Numbered from the stretch's first letter, positions 6,865 through 16,707 are shown. The stretch is DNA of 35,413 nucleotides from Hyphomicrobiales bacterium (GCA_016185205.1 JACPOA010000090.1:1-35413), one strand, 5' to 3'. A program made the numbers and translations. The notes: generated by a model not told the origin, from the letters alone.

Positions 6865-7641
6865 ATGAGCGAATCCCGCCTGACATCCCTGACGCTAGAA
6901 TCGCCTGCGCGGACAATCGCCGTGCGCGCGCGCCAGGGCAAGAGCGACAATAAGGCCCCCGGCCTGTTCTGGCTCAGCGGCTTCAAGTCCGACATGAAGG
7001 GCACCAAGGCGGTGGCGCTCGACGCCTGGGCCGAAGCCCAGGGCCGCCCCTGCCTGCGCTTCGATTATTCCGGCCACGGCGAATCGGGCGGCAATTTCAA
7101 GGACGGCACCATCGGCCGCTGGCTGGAGGAAAGCCTGGCGGTCTATCTGCAATTCGCCAAGGACCCGCAGGTGGTCATCGGCTCGTCCATGGGCGGCTGG
7201 CTGGTGCTGCTGCTGGCACGCGAGCTACGCAAGCAGAAAGCCGCAGCGCCGATCGCCGGCATGGTGCTGATCGCGCCGGCGGTCGACTTCACCGAGGAGC
7301 TGATGTGGAAGCAGTTTCCCGATGCCATCAAGCGCGAGATCGAGGACAAGGGCGTCTGGCTGCGGCCGTCGGACTATGCCGAAGGCCCCTATCCGATCAC
7401 CAAGGGCCTGATCGAGGACGGCCGCCGGCATCTCATGCTCGGCGGGCTGATCGAAACGGGGTGTCCGGTGCACATTCTGCAAGGCGTGCAGGACCCGGAC
7501 GTGCCGTGGCGGCACGCCGTCGAGCTGGTGTCGCGCTTTGCCCGCGATGACGTGGTGCTGACCCTGATCAAGGACGGCGACCATCGGTTGTCGCGCCCGG
7601 AGGACATCGAGCGGCTGCTCGCGGCGGTGGGGGAGTTTTAG
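6865..7641 (+). CDS. Alpha/beta hydrolase
   Basis: A 258-residue serine hydrolase of the alpha/beta fold, likely cytoplasmic since no signal peptide is seen. The nucleophile elbow is G-S-S-M-G (Ser108). The acid is probably Asp210 or Asp212 in QGVQDPDVPW, and the catalytic His is His240 in KDGDHRLSRPED. The oxyanion region is LSGFKSDMKGTKA and the motif FDYSGHGES is typical. Overall it resembles the bacterial ABHD10-like thioesterase group, but the substrate is unknown. The ATG at 6865 is used; an in-frame ATG at 6844 would add MILARAR. Neither has a strong ribosome site. It converges with queG across a repeat. Confidence 0.88.
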   Translation: MSESRLTSLTLESPARTIAVRARQGKSDNKAPGLFWLSGFKSDMKGTKAVALDAWAEAQGRPCLRFDYSGHGESGGNFKDGTIGRWLEESLAVYLQFAKDPQVVIGSSMGGWLVLLLARELRKQKAAAPIAGMVLIAPAVDFTEELMWKQFPDAIKREIEDKGVWLRPSDYAEGPYPITKGLIEDGRRHLMLGGLIETGCPVHILQGVQDPDVPWRHAVELVSRFARDDVVLTLIKDGDHRLSRPEDIERLLAAVGEF

Positions 7642-7738
7642 CGCATGATCCCGAAAAGTGGGAACCGGTTTCCCGCCTTCGCGAAGCCCGCTTCGGCGGG
7701 CGAAGGAAGGTCGGAAAAGATCATGCGCAAGCAAAACT
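7642..7738. repeat. GCGCATGATC...GATCATGCGC repeat, copy 1
   Basis: It starts GCGCATGATCCCGAAAAGTG and ends AAAAGATCATGCGCAAGC, with an inner hairpin CGCCTTCGCGAAGCCCGCTT / CGGCGGGCGAAGG. It fills the space between the convergent hydrolase and queG. The queG stop codon (7721-7723) lies inside it, so the last residues of QueG come from the repeat. Related copies are at 9562, 11839 and 23439. Confidence 0.85.
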
Positions 7739-8854
7739 AAGCGCAGCGACCCACTCGTCATTCACTGACGAGTCATCTTCGGATTTTTTCAGCTCTAACT
7801 CTGCAAACTTGTCCCGTGGCAACAACCGTCCGAGCGCCCACACCGCGGCGCCGCGCACCAGCGGCGACGCATCGGCGAGCAGGTGCTCGGCCTCGCGTGC
7901 AAGCGCCGCATCGCCCGAATTGCCGATGGCGATTAGCACATTGCGCACGAAGCGATCGCGGCCGGTGCGCTTGATCGAGGTCTTGGCGAAAACGCTACGG
8001 AACTGCGCATCGTCAAGCCGCGCCAGCTCGGCGAGCCCGGGCGCGCGCAGCGCTTGGCGCGCGGCAAGCTTGGCTTCGTGGCCCTGCACGGCGAATTTGT
8101 TCCACGGGCAGACGGCGAGACAATCGTCGCAGCCATAGATGCGGTTGCCCATCAGCGGGCGCAGCTCGCGCGGGATCGGCCCCTTGTGCTCGATGGTCAG
8201 ATACGAAATGCAGCGCCGCGCATCGAGCCGGTAGGGTTCCGGAAACGCCGCGGTCGGACAGATATCGAGACAGGCGCGGCAGCTTCCGCAATTGTCCGGT
8301 TCGGGCTCATCGGCCGGCAGCTCGAGCGTGCTGAAGATCGCGCCGAGAAACAGCCACGAGCCGAATTGCCGCGACACCAGATTGGTATGCTTGCCCTGCC
8401 AGCCGAGACCGGCGCTGGCGGCCAGCGGCTTCTCCATCACCGCCGCGGTATCGACGAACACCTTGACGTCGCCGCCGGCATTTTGAATCAGCCAGCGCGC
8501 GATGTCCTTGAGCCGCGCCTTGATCAGCTCGTGATAGTCGTCGCCCTTGGCATAGACCGAAATCGCCGCGCGCTCGCGCTGCTGCAAGATCGCCAGCGGG
8601 TCCTGGTTCGGCCCGTAATTCATTCCCAGCATGACGACCGAGCGCGCCTCCGGCCACAGCGCGCCGGGCGAACTTCGACGCTCGGCGGTGGTCGCCATCC
8701 ACACCATGTCGCCATGCGCGCCGTCGGCGAGGAAACGCTGCAGCCGCGCCTTGGCGTCCGGCACCGCGCCCGGCTTGGTGACGCCGACCGCGTCGAAGCC
8801 GCGCGTGCGCGCATACGCGAGCAATGCGGATTTGATTTTATCGGGCTCGCTCAA
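7721..8854 (-). CDS. queG: Epoxyqueuosine reductase
   Basis: QueG reduces epoxyqueuosine to queuosine in the wobble position of GUN tRNAs, using cobalamin and two [4Fe-4S] clusters. The 377-residue product carries [12 protein letters not shown] (Asp135, the expected catalytic acid), WQGKHTNLV, and a ferredoxin-like domain with Cys189, 192, 195, 199 and Cys242, 245, 249 plus Cys215. A HEAT-like C-terminus contains [21 protein letters not shown] placed the start at TTG (8852-8854), since the stop of gst (TGA, 8851-8853) overlaps it in TTGA and the protein then begins [15 protein letters not shown] as in the family. The frame is open further upstream, but that part is antisense-free gst sequence and not QueG-like. 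The C-terminal residues lie in a repeat. Confidence 0.95.
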   Translation of the reverse strand: MSEPDKIKSALLAYARTRGFDAVGVTKPGAVPDAKARLQRFLADGAHGDMVWMATTAERRSSPGALWPEARSVVMLGMNYGPNQDPLAILQQRERAAISVYAKGDDYHELIKARLKDIARWLIQNAGGDVKVFVDTAAVMEKPLAASAGLGWQGKHTNLVSRQFGSWLFLGAIFSTLELPADEPEPDNCGSCRACLDICPTAAFPEPYRLDARRCISYLTIEHKGPIPRELRPLMGNRIYGCDDCLAVCPWNKFAVQGHEAKLAARQALRAPGLAELARLDDAQFRSVFAKTSIKRTGRDRFVRNVLIAIGNSGDAALAREAEHLLADASPLVRGAAVWALGRLLPRDKFAELELKKSEDDSSVNDEWVAALSFACA

Positions 8855-9543
8855 AAATCCAGGTCGGCGTAGCTCTTCGACGGAGGCAGTCCGGCCAGCG
8901 TGTCGGTCAGCAGCGTGCGGAACGCGGGCCGCGATTTCACCCGCGCGTACCAGTTCTTGGCGGCTTCGTCTTCTTTCCACGGCACATCGCCCAGATAATC
9001 GGCGACCGACACATGCGCCGCCGCGGCCAGGTCGGCTAGGCTCAGCCGGTCGCCGGCCAGCCAATCGCGCGTGCGTACCAGCCAGCCGATATAGGCCAGA
9101 TGATAGCGGATATTGTGACGGGCGGCGCGCATCGCCTCGGTGTCGGGCGGCCCACCGCCCTGCTCCTTCGTCATATGCCGCTTGAACACCCGTTCGGTCA
9201 CCAAGGCGCCGCTGACTTCGGCGTGGAATTTATCGTTGAACCAGCTCGCCAGCCGCCGCACTTCCACGCGCTGGCCGGGTATCGGCGGCAACAAGCGGTC
9301 CTCGCCGGCCGAAGGCGGTCGCGTCTCCTCGATATATTCGGCGATGATGGAAGCGCCGGGGATTGCCGGCTGGCCGTCGGCCACCAATACCGGTATTTGA
9401 CCGGCCGGATTGAGCAGCAGGAACTCCTCGCGCCGCTCCCAAAATCGTTCTTCCACCAGCCGCGCTTCGATGCCGTATTCGCCGAGGATCAGGCGCACAT
9501 AGCGCGAGAACGGGCATAACGGATGATAAAATAGCGTCAGCAT
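8851..9543 (-). CDS. Glutathione S-transferase family protein
   Basis: A 230-residue GST with an N-terminal thioredoxin-like domain ([20 protein letters not shown], with CPFSR at the active site; [20 protein letters not shown] with the cis-Pro) and an all-helical C-terminal domain ending near [15 protein letters not shown]. It probably acts in the cytoplasm on glutathione conjugates, but the substrate is unknown. The ATG at 9541-9543 starts the thioredoxin fold directly. It overlaps the queG start by TTGA, so the two are coupled in one operon. A repeat lies just upstream at 9562-9614. Confidence 0.9.
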   Translation of the reverse strand: MLTLFYHPLCPFSRYVRLILGEYGIEARLVEERFWERREEFLLLNPAGQIPVLVADGQPAIPGASIIAEYIEETRPPSAGEDRLLPPIPGQRVEVRRLASWFNDKFHAEVSGALVTERVFKRHMTKEQGGGPPDTEAMRAARHNIRYHLAYIGWLVRTRDWLAGDRLSLADLAAAAHVSVADYLGDVPWKEDEAAKNWYARVKSRPAFRTLLTDTLAGLPPSKSYADLDF

Positions 9544-9561
9544 GGGGATCCGGGTCTTATT

Positions 9562-9614
9562 GTTTGCGCATGATCTTATCCGAAAACCGGTGCCCACTTT
9601 TCGGGATCATGCGC
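9562..9614. repeat. GCGCATGATC...GATCATGCGC repeat, copy 2
   Basis: It reads GCGCATGATCTTATCCGAAA, then ACCGGTGCCCACTTTTC, then GGGATCATGCGC. The sequence is nearly the same as 23439-23488. It lies in the divergent gap between gst and uppP. Confidence 0.85.
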
Positions 9615-9778
9615 CAAGAGAATCGACGAACGCACTATAGAAAGCCATACGTTGTGCGCAAATTGCCCGTCGGTTACGCCTTTTTTCGTTGCCTGAATGA
9701 CGCCGTTGCGCCAAAAGCGCTCACCCCGCATGATTCTTGACCGCCGTCGAGCGTCCGCGACGCCCCCCGGAGAGCCTC

Positions 9779-10627
9779 ATGAATTTCGACGCCATCAAGG
9801 CGACCGTGCTTGGCCTGTTTTCGGCGCATATCGATCTGGTCAAGGCCGCCGTGCTGGGCGTGGTCGAGGGCCTGACCGAGTTCCTACCGGTGTCGTCCAC
9901 CGGCCATCTGCTGCTGATGGAGCATTTCCTCGGCTGGGGCGACGACAGTTTTGGCAAGTCGTTCGCCATCCTGATCCAGCTCGGCGCCATCCTGGCGCTG
10001 CTGACGATCTATTTCGGCCGCATCTGGGCGCTGGCCACCTCCATGTTCACGCAATGGGCGGCGGCGCGCTTCGTCATCGGCGTGCTGCTGGCCTTCCTGC
10101 CGGCGGCGGTGCTCGGCGCGCTGTTCGGCAGCTTCGTCAAGGCCAGACTGTTCGACGTGCGCATCGTCTGCATCATGTTCATCGTCGGCGGCTTCGTGCT
10201 GCTGTGGGTCGACCGCCTGAACCTCAAGCCGCGCTATTTCGAATCGACCGCGTTCACGCTGCCGATGTATTTCGCCATCGGCCTCGCCCAATGCGTCGCC
10301 ATGATCCCCGGCGTCTCGCGCTCGGGCGCAACAATCGTGGGCGCCATGCTGTTCGGCGCCGACCGGCGCTCGGCGGCGGAATTCTCGTTCTGGCTGGCGA
10401 TGCCGACCATGGTCGGCGCCTTCGCCTATGAGGCGTTCAAGAGCCGCGCCGAGCTCGCGCATGGCGACATTGCGGCGATCGCGGTTGGCTTCGTGTTCTC
10501 GTTTATTTTCGGCTGGATCGTGGTGAAGACGTTCCTGCGCTACGTACAGCGTCACAGCTTCGCGCTGTTCGCCTGGTGGCGCATCCTGGTCGGCAGCGCC
10601 GGCATCTACGCGCTGTATATTCTATAA
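9779..10627 (+). CDS. uppP: Undecaprenyl-diphosphatase
   Basis: UppP (BacA) dephosphorylates undecaprenyl diphosphate at the inner membrane, recycling the lipid carrier for peptidoglycan and surface polysaccharide; overexpression is known to raise bacitracin resistance. The 282-residue product is mostly hydrophobic, with about eight membrane segments. It carries both signature motifs: [19 protein letters not shown] (residues 28-46) and [14 protein letters not shown]. The ATG at 9779 (MNFDAIK) was chosen because GGAGAG lies about eight bases upstream. It ends convergently with the next gene and overlaps it by six bases. Confidence 0.97.
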   Translation: MNFDAIKATVLGLFSAHIDLVKAAVLGVVEGLTEFLPVSSTGHLLLMEHFLGWGDDSFGKSFAILIQLGAILALLTIYFGRIWALATSMFTQWAAARFVIGVLLAFLPAAVLGALFGSFVKARLFDVRIVCIMFIVGGFVLLWVDRLNLKPRYFESTAFTLPMYFAIGLAQCVAMIPGVSRSGATIVGAMLFGADRRSAAEFSFWLAMPTMVGAFAYEAFKSRAELAHGDIAAIAVGFVFSFIFGWIVVKTFLRYVQRHSFALFAWWRILVGSAGIYALYIL

Positions 10628-11602
10628 GGCCCTGACCGTCCGATTGCGGAACTGGCCGGTCTTGCGGAAGCGCCACAGGTAGGACGGCACGATCGCTTCC
10701 ATCGGCTCGGGCGTGATGCCGAGGCCTTGCAGGGTGCGGCCGTCGGCCTTGGCTGCCTCCGACACCACATTGTCGACGCGCAGCATCTCGACCTGATCGG
10801 GCGTGAGCAGCGGCACCGGCAGGAATTGCAGCGCCATCGCCTGCAGTTTGGCCAGGAAGAACGGGAACGGCACCAGCAGCCGTTTGCGTTCGATAGTGGT
10901 GAGCACGAGCTGCATGAGCTCCTTGAACGTGCGCACCTCCGGCCCGCCCAGTTCGTAGATGGTGCCGCCGCGCGCCTTGCCGTCGACGGCGTCCGCGATC
11001 GCGCTGGCGACGTCGCCGACGAAGGCCGGCTGGAAACGGGTGTGGCCGCCGCCGATCAGCGGCAGCGCCGGCGACATCGTCGCCAACGACGCGAAGCGAT
11101 TGAAGAAATTATCCCCCGGCCCGAACAGGATCGACGGCCGCATGATGACGGCCTGCGGCTGCGCCGCCAGCACCAGCCGCTCGCCCGCCGCCTTGGAGCG
11201 GGCGTAACGCGCGGGCGAGGCCTCGTCGGCGCCGATCGCCGACACGTGCACCAGGCGCGCGCCATGGGCCTTGGCCGCCAGCGCCACCTGTTCGGCGCCG
11301 AGCGCATGCACCGAGTCGAACCGCTGGCGTCCGCGTTCGAACAGCACGCCGACCAGGTTGATCACCACCGAGGCGTCGCGCGCCGCCGCTTGCACCGAGG
11401 CGGCGTCGCGCAGATTGGCCTGCACGGCATGGATCTGGCCGACGCGGCCGAGCGGCTGCAGGTGGAAGGCGAGGTCGGGGCGGCGCACCGCCACCCGCAT
11501 GCGGTAGTGGCGCTTGGCCAGGGCGCGAACCACGTGGCGGCCGAGAAAGCCGGAGCCACCATAGATGGTGATCAGGCGGTCGAAATTGCTTTGGATGGTC
11601 AT
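10622..11602 (-). CDS. NDUFA9-like atypical short-chain dehydrogenase (complex I-associated NAD(P)-binding protein)
   Basis: A 326-residue Rossmann protein of the atypical SDR class. The nucleotide-binding motif is [12 protein letters not shown] (Gly15, Gly18, Gly21). [40 protein letters not shown] (YxxxK) and [18 protein letters not shown] follow, the pattern of the bacterial NDUFA9 / complex I 39-kDa subunit group. In mitochondria the homolog is an accessory NADPH-binding subunit of complex I; the bacterial role is unclear. It overlaps uppP tail to tail by six bases. Confidence 0.88.
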   Translation of the reverse strand: MTIQSNFDRLITIYGGSGFLGRHVVRALAKRHYRMRVAVRRPDLAFHLQPLGRVGQIHAVQANLRDAASVQAAARDASVVINLVGVLFERGRQRFDSVHALGAEQVALAAKAHGARLVHVSAIGADEASPARYARSKAAGERLVLAAQPQAVIMRPSILFGPGDNFFNRFASLATMSPALPLIGGGHTRFQPAFVGDVASAIADAVDGKARGGTIYELGGPEVRTFKELMQLVLTTIERKRLLVPFPFFLAKLQAMALQFLPVPLLTPDQVEMLRVDNVVSEAAKADGRTLQGLGITPEPMEAIVPSYLWRFRKTGQFRNRTVRAL

Positions 11603-11745
11603 GGCCGGCCTCGAGCAGGGTCAACGGCTAAGGGATTTGATGCCGGGGCAATACAGGATCGGCCGGGGGGTGTACAGGGTATGGATCAATGCGCCGGCCG
11701 GCTGAATTGACAAGGCGAAAGCGGCTCCGTACCTAGTCCCGCTAA

Positions 11746-11830
<85 letters not shown>

Positions 11831-11838
11831 GCGTCGCG

Positions 11839-11889
11839 CGCACGATCCCCAAAAACGGGACCCAGATATCGTAAAAGATCATGCGCAAA
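11839..11889. repeat. GATC-type repeat, copy 3 (diverged)
   Basis: It begins CGCACGATCCCCAAAAACGG and ends AAAAGATCATGCGCAAAA. The ends match the repeats at 7642, 9562 and 23439, but the interior has diverged. It starts eight bases after the tRNA-Leu CCA end and ends about fifteen bases before rnd. Confidence 0.65.
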
Positions 11890-11903
11890 AGCCGGATGAC
11901 CGA

Positions 11904-12521
11904 ATGACCATTCGCCTGCACCGCGGCGATCTGCCGAACCTCAACGCCTACAAAGGGGCGGTGGCCATCGATACCGAGACCATGGGTCTCGACCCCAATC
12001 GTGACCGGCTCTGCGTGGTGCAGCTGTCGCCCGGCGACGGCTCCGCCGACGTGGTGCAGATCGCGGCCGGCCAGACCAAGGCGCCCAATATCGAGCGGCT
12101 CTTGGCCGACACGTCGATCGTCAAGATTTTCCACTTCGGCCGCTTCGACATCGGCATGCTGGCCAAGGCCTTCGGCGTGACGGCGCAGCCGGTCTATTGC
12201 ACCAAGATCGCCTCGCGAATCGCCCGCACCTATACCGACAAGCACGGCCTCAAGGATCTGACGCGCGAGGTGCTCGGCGTCGACCTGTCGAAGCAGCAAC
12301 AGCTGTCCGACTGGGGCGCCGACACGCTGACCGACGCGCAGGTGTCCTACGCGGCCACCGATGTGCTGTACCTGCATGCGCTGAGGGAGCGGCTGGACGC
12401 GATGCTGGCGCGCGAGGGCCGCGCCGATCTGGCGGCGGCCTGTTTCCGCTTCCTGCCCGACCGGGTACGGCTCGATCTCGCCGGCTGGGCGGCCGAGGAT
12501 ATTTTCTCGCATAGCGCATGA
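11904..12521 (+). CDS. rnd: Ribonuclease D-like 3'-5' exonuclease, short form
   Basis: A DEDDy-type 3'-5' exoribonuclease expected to trim the 3' ends of tRNA precursors and other stable RNAs. The 205-residue product has AIDTETMGL (Asp23, Glu25 in motif I), KIFHFGRFDIGML (motif II) and VSYAATDVLYLHAL (motif III with Tyr and Asp). It ends after the exonuclease domain and lacks the two HRDC domains of E. coli RNase D, which is about 375 residues. This short form is common in alphaproteobacteria. The gene follows tRNA-Leu closely, a suggestive but not proven link. Confidence 0.92.
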   Translation: MTIRLHRGDLPNLNAYKGAVAIDTETMGLDPNRDRLCVVQLSPGDGSADVVQIAAGQTKAPNIERLLADTSIVKIFHFGRFDIGMLAKAFGVTAQPVYCTKIASRIARTYTDKHGLKDLTREVLGVDLSKQQQLSDWGADTLTDAQVSYAATDVLYLHALRERLDAMLAREGRADLAAACFRFLPDRVRLDLAGWAAEDIFSHSA

Positions 12522-12692
12522 TCGAATAAGCCGTAAGTTGTTGGTTTCCGGCTGTTATTGGTAAACGTCACCCATGCGTGCGGCGTTCCCGGCTGCCGTG
12601 TATGAGCCATATTCGCAAGGCAGGTTGCGTGACGGGGGTACCGAAATTCCGTGCAGCGAATCCATCAAATCTGAGGCGAAAAGCCGCAAGAG

Positions 12693-13403
12693 ATGAACCG
12701 TGTGATCACAGCCAGACCCGATCCACAGACCGCGCGCTCCTATTGGACCATGAGCCGCGGCGACAGCGAGCGCGCGTTCCGCGTCGCCCGTCGGCACAGC
12801 CGCCTGGTGCGCATCTTGCGGGTGGCGATTCCGCTGTTAGTGGTGGCGGGTCTCACCGGCATTTCGCTGGTCACCTATTACAATCCGCTGCGCATGCTCA
12901 ACAAGCTGCCGATCGATATCAGCAATTTGGTCGTGTCCGGCAGCAAGGTCACCATGGAGCAGCCGCGGCTGTCCGGCTTTACCAAAGATGCGCGCGCCTA
13001 TGAGTTCACCGCCGACGCGGCGGCGCAGGACCTGACCAAGCCGGACATCGTCGAATTGCGCAATATCCAAGCCAAGGTGGAAATGCAGGACAAGACCACG
13101 ATGCAAATGACGGCGGTCACCGGTATCTACGACACCAAGGCCGAGACGCTGCGGCTCGAGCGCAATATCGTGCTCAGTTCGTCGAACGGTTATAAGGGCC
13201 GCTTGAGCGAGGCGCGGGTCGATATCCGCAAGGGCACCGTGGTGTCCGATCAGCCGGTCGAACTGGAGCTGCTGCAAGGCACGCTCAATGCCAACCGGCT
13301 GGAGATCGTCGATTCCGGCGATCTGGTGCGTTTCCACGGCGGCGTGAGCATGATGATGATGCTCAACGATGCCGCGTCCAATTTGAAATCCGGCTCGCAA
13401 TGA
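12693..13403 (+). CDS. lptC: LPS export ABC transporter periplasmic protein LptC
   Basis: LptC is anchored in the inner membrane and passes LPS from the LptBFG extractor to periplasmic LptA. The 236-residue product has one membrane segment near residues 43-62 (ILRVAIPLLVVAGLTGI) and then an OstA/LptC-like beta-jellyroll (SGFTKDARAYEFTADAA, MTAVTGIYDTKAETLRLE, GRLSEARVDIRKGTVVS). The ATG at 12693 has AAGAG almost touching it, so the in-frame ATG at 12750 (MSRGDSE) is possible. Its end overlaps lptA by ATGA. Confidence 0.93.
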   Translation: MNRVITARPDPQTARSYWTMSRGDSERAFRVARRHSRLVRILRVAIPLLVVAGLTGISLVTYYNPLRMLNKLPIDISNLVVSGSKVTMEQPRLSGFTKDARAYEFTADAAAQDLTKPDIVELRNIQAKVEMQDKTTMQMTAVTGIYDTKAETLRLERNIVLSSSNGYKGRLSEARVDIRKGTVVSDQPVELELLQGTLNANRLEIVDSGDLVRFHGGVSMMMMLNDAASNLKSGSQ

Positions 13404-14053
13404 CAATGATGCTACGCCCGCTGTGTTTGCTGCTGTTGACCGCCGCGCTGGCCGTGTCCGGCGCGCCCCTGTCTGCGCAGGTATCGAAAGGACCGCCGAA
13501 TGCGCTGCAAGGCTTTTCGCAGAACCGCGATCAGCCGGTGCATATCGAGGCGGCCACGCTGGAAGTGCGCGACAAGGAAAAGCAGGCGACCTTCAGCGGC
13601 AATGTGCGCGTCACCCAGGGCGATACTGGGTTGCGTTGCAAGTCGCTGGTGGTGTTCTACGATCAGGGCGACGCGAACGACACCGGCAGCAGCATGAAGG
13701 CGGCGACGCCCGGCCCCGGCGGCCAGCAGAAGATCAAGAAGCTGGAAGCGCGCGGCGGCGTGGTGGTAACGCAGAAGGAGCAGACCGCCACCGGCGATCT
13801 CGGCCTGTTCGATATGAAGACCAACACCGTCACGCTCAGCGGCAATGTGGTGATGACGCAAGGCCAGAACGTGCTGCGCGGCGAACGTCTGGTGGTCGAT
13901 CTCACCAGTGGCGTGTCGCGCGTGGAATCCGGCAAGAACGGCCAGGGCCGCGTGCAGGGCCTGTTCGTGCCCGGCAGCGCCGGGCCCGATCTCAAGCCGG
14001 GCGGCAACAACATGCCGGCGCCGCGACCGGTGCCGGTGCGGCCATTCAATTGA
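13400..14053 (+). CDS. lptA: LPS transport periplasmic protein LptA
   Basis: LptA polymerises into the periplasmic bridge that carries LPS to the outer membrane. The 217-residue product starts with a signal peptide (MTMMLRPLCLLLLTAALAVS, cleavage near SAQ) and has the OstA repeats (VHIEAATLEVRDKEKQATFSG, LRCKSLVVFY, LSGNVVMTQGQNVLRGERLVV). It ends in a Pro-rich tail. The start overlaps the lptC stop in ATGA, so the two are translationally coupled. lptB follows after 100 bases. Confidence 0.94.
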   Translation: MTMMLRPLCLLLLTAALAVSGAPLSAQVSKGPPNALQGFSQNRDQPVHIEAATLEVRDKEKQATFSGNVRVTQGDTGLRCKSLVVFYDQGDANDTGSSMKAATPGPGGQQKIKKLEARGGVVVTQKEQTATGDLGLFDMKTNTVTLSGNVVMTQGQNVLRGERLVVDLTSGVSRVESGKNGQGRVQGLFVPGSAGPDLKPGGNNMPAPRPVPVRPFN

Positions 14054-14153
14054 GCTCGCCAACAACGAGGCGTTCGGCCGATCCGGCCGTTCGCGGCCAT
14101 GGGGAATCAGCTAGTGTCGCGTGCGGTCGAAACTTGCGCCGCGAGGTAGCCCG

Positions 14154-15056
14154 GTGAACATCCTGTCGCTGTTTCGTCGCCGACAGCCGCGCACCCGCCG
14201 CGCCCTGACGCCGGCCGAAGCGCGCCAGCAACAGGCGGCCGTGCAGGCCCGCCAGGCTCAGCCTGTTGTTCAGCCGGCCGTTCGTCCGCGTCAAGGCGAT
14301 GGCCACCAAGGTCGCGGTCAAGCCCAAGCGGCCCGCCATTATCTCGCCGTCCATAGCGCGGAGAAAAGCTTCGGCGGCCGCAAGGTGGTCAAGGGCGTCA
14401 CGCTCTATGTGCGGCGGGGCGAAGCGGTCGGCCTGCTGGGGCCGAACGGCGCCGGCAAGACCACGGTGTTCTACATGATCACCGGCCTGATCAAGGCCGA
14501 CCGCGGCCGCATCGAGCTCGACGGTTACGACGTCACCGCGCTGCCGATGTATCAGCGCGCCCGGCTCGGCATCGGCTACCTGCCGCAGGAGGCCTCGATC
14601 TTTCGCGGCCTCAACGTGGAGGAAAATATCCGCTCGGTGCTCGAAGTGGTGGAGCCGGACCGCCGGCGGCGCGAGGCCGATCTCAATGCGCTGCTCGAGG
14701 AATTCAACATCGCGCGCCTGCGCAAGACGCCGACCATCGCGCTGTCCGGCGGCGAGCGCCGTCGCGTCGAGATCGCCCGCGCGCTGGCGACGCGGCCGAG
14801 CTACATGCTGCTCGACGAGCCGTTCGCCGGCATCGATCCGATCGCGGTCGGCGATATCCAGACGCTGGTGCGCCATCTCACCAACCGCGGCATCGGCGTG
14901 CTGATCACCGACCACAATGTGCGCGAGACGCTGGGCCTGACCGACCGCGCCTACATCATCTATTCCGGCGAAGTGCTGATGGAGGGCCGCGCCGACGACA
15001 TCGTCAACAATCCGGACGTGCGGCGGCTTTACCTGGGCGAGGAATTCCGGCTTTAA
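14154..15056 (+). CDS. lptB: LPS export ABC transporter ATP-binding protein LptB, with N-terminal extension
   Basis: LptB powers LPS extraction from the inner membrane by ATP hydrolysis. The ABC core has Walker A GPNGAGKTT, signature LSGGERRRVEIARAL, Walker B MLLDEPFAGIDP and the H-loop ITDHNVRETL. A GTG start at 14154 is preferred because GAGGT lies about eight bases upstream, giving 300 residues. The first 60 residues (VNILSLFRRRQPRTRRALTP, then a Gln/Ala/Arg-rich stretch) precede the core at HYLAVHSAEKSFGGRKVV and are absent from the E. coli protein of about 240 residues. Their role is unknown. The cluster continues with rpoN. Confidence 0.95.
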   Translation: MNILSLFRRRQPRTRRALTPAEARQQQAAVQARQAQPVVQPAVRPRQGDGHQGRGQAQAARHYLAVHSAEKSFGGRKVVKGVTLYVRRGEAVGLLGPNGAGKTTVFYMITGLIKADRGRIELDGYDVTALPMYQRARLGIGYLPQEASIFRGLNVEENIRSVLEVVEPDRRRREADLNALLEEFNIARLRKTPTIALSGGERRRVEIARALATRPSYMLLDEPFAGIDPIAVGDIQTLVRHLTNRGIGVLITDHNVRETLGLTDRAYIIYSGEVLMEGRADDIVNNPDVRRLYLGEEFRL

Positions 15057-15180
15057 AAGGCGGCAAATCCGCACAATCTTTGTGCAATGCCGCGGTGCGG
15101 AATCGCATACCGCTGACGCGCGGAACCTGCTATAAACAATCACAAGCAAGAATCGGACCAGTTTCCGCCGGGAAACCGCT

Positions 15181-16707
15181 ATGGCGTTGTCGCAACGACT
15201 GGAGTTTCGCCAGAGCCAAGCGCTGGTGATGACGCCGCAGCTGATGCAGGCCATCAAGCTGCTGCAGCTCTCCAGTCTCGATCTGGCCGCTTATGTCGAG
15301 GGCGAGCTGGAAAAAAACCCGCTGCTGGAGCGCGCCAGCGACGACGAGAACTCGACGCCGGGCACCGAGCCGGAGGTCGCCGCCGCCGAGCGCGACGAGG
15401 ATCAGGGCGGCGCACCCGACTGGAATAACGAGAATCTCGAGACCAGCCGCGCCTCGATGGAGCAGGGGCTCGGCACCGAACTCGAGAACGTATTTCCCGA
15501 CGATGGCGGGGAAAAAATCGCGCCCGTTGAAATGCCGCCACCGGCCTATTCGGAGTGGTCGGGCGTCGGCGCCGGCGGCGGTCAGGACGGCGACTACAAT
15601 CTCGAATCCTTCGTGTCGGAAGAAATCACGCTGGCCGATCATCTCGCTAAGCAGATGGCGTTGGCGATTTCCGATCCGGCCGGACGCATGATCGGCCAAT
15701 ACCTGATCGATATGGTGGATGAGGCCGGTTATCTCGGTGGCGATCTCGACGCGGTTGCCGACAAGCTCGGCGCGCCGCGCGGCGACGTCGAGGTCGTGCT
15801 GGCAATCCTGCAAACCCTCGACCCGCCCGGCGTTTGCGCGCGCAACCTGACCGAATGTCTCGCCATCCAGCTCAGGGAGCGCGATCGCTTTGACCCGGCG
15901 ATGCGGGCGCTGGTCGAGCGCCTCGATCTGCTGGCCAAGCGCGATCTTTCCGCCTTGCGCCGGCTGTGCGGCGTCGACGACGAGGACCTCGCCGACATGA
16001 TCGCCGAGATCCGCAGCCTCAATCCCAAGCCGGGCTTGGCCTTCGGCTCGACCATGGTGCAGCCGATCGTGCCCGATGTGTTCGTGCGGGCGGCGCCGGA
16101 CGGCACCTGGCAGGTGGAGCTCAATTCCGACACGCTGCCGAAAGTGCTCATCAGCCAAAGATATTACGCGCAAGTGTCAAAGGGCGCGCATAGCGACAAG
16201 GACAAGACCTATCTCGCCGACTGCCTGCAGACCGCGACTTGGCTGGTGCGCGCGCTCGACCAGCGCGCCAAGACCATTCTCAAAGTGTCGAGCGAGATCG
16301 TGCGCCAGCAGGATGGCTTTTTCACCAAGGGCGTGCAGCATCTGCGGCCGCTCAATCTCAAGACCGTGGCCGACGCCATCAGCATGCACGAGTCGACGGT
16401 CTCGCGCGTCACCTCCAATAAATACATGGCGACCAGCCGCGGCATCTTCGAGCTGAAATATTTCTTCACCTCCTCGATCGCGTCCGCCGACGGCGGCGAG
16501 GCGCATTCCGCCGAGGCGGTGCGCGATCGCATTCGTCGACTGATCGACAGCGAGACCGCCGCCGACGTGCTTTCGGACGACACCATTGTCGACAAATTGC
16601 GCGAGGTCGGCATCGATATCGCACGCCGCACGGTAGCCAAGTATCGCGAGGCGATGCGCATCCCGTCCTCGGTGCAACGCCGGCGTGAGAAGCAGGCGGC
16701 GTCGTGA
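15181..16707 (+). CDS. rpoN: RNA polymerase sigma-54 factor
   Basis: RpoN directs RNA polymerase to -24/-12 promoters activated by enhancer-binding ATPases, typically for nitrogen, C4-dicarboxylate and motility genes. The 508-residue product has the Gln/Leu-rich region I (MALSQRLEFRQSQALVMTPQ, LMQAIKLLQLS), an acidic region II (about residues 50-150), core-binding and helix-turn-helix regions (DAISMHESTVSRVTSNKY), and the C-terminal RpoN box ARRTVAKYRE. Length and order are normal. It starts 124 bases after lptB and is followed by hpf and ptsN. Confidence 0.97.
   Translation: MALSQRLEFRQSQALVMTPQLMQAIKLLQLSSLDLAAYVEGELEKNPLLERASDDENSTPGTEPEVAAAERDEDQGGAPDWNNENLETSRASMEQGLGTELENVFPDDGGEKIAPVEMPPPAYSEWSGVGAGGGQDGDYNLESFVSEEITLADHLAKQMALAISDPAGRMIGQYLIDMVDEAGYLGGDLDAVADKLGAPRGDVEVVLAILQTLDPPGVCARNLTECLAIQLRERDRFDPAMRALVERLDLLAKRDLSALRRLCGVDDEDLADMIAEIRSLNPKPGLAFGSTMVQPIVPDVFVRAAPDGTWQVELNSDTLPKVLISQRYYAQVSKGAHSDKDKTYLADCLQTATWLVRALDQRAKTILKVSSEIVRQQDGFFTKGVQHLRPLNLKTVADAISMHESTVSRVTSNKYMATSRGIFELKYFFTSSIASADGGEAHSAEAVRDRIRRLIDSETAADVLSDDTIVDKLREVGIDIARRTVAKYREAMRIPSSVQRRREKQAAS

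Noticed and set aside
14046-15257. 403-codon minus-strand frame over lptB
   Set aside because: It is a complementary-strand shadow of lptB and the rpoN start, with no recognisable domain.
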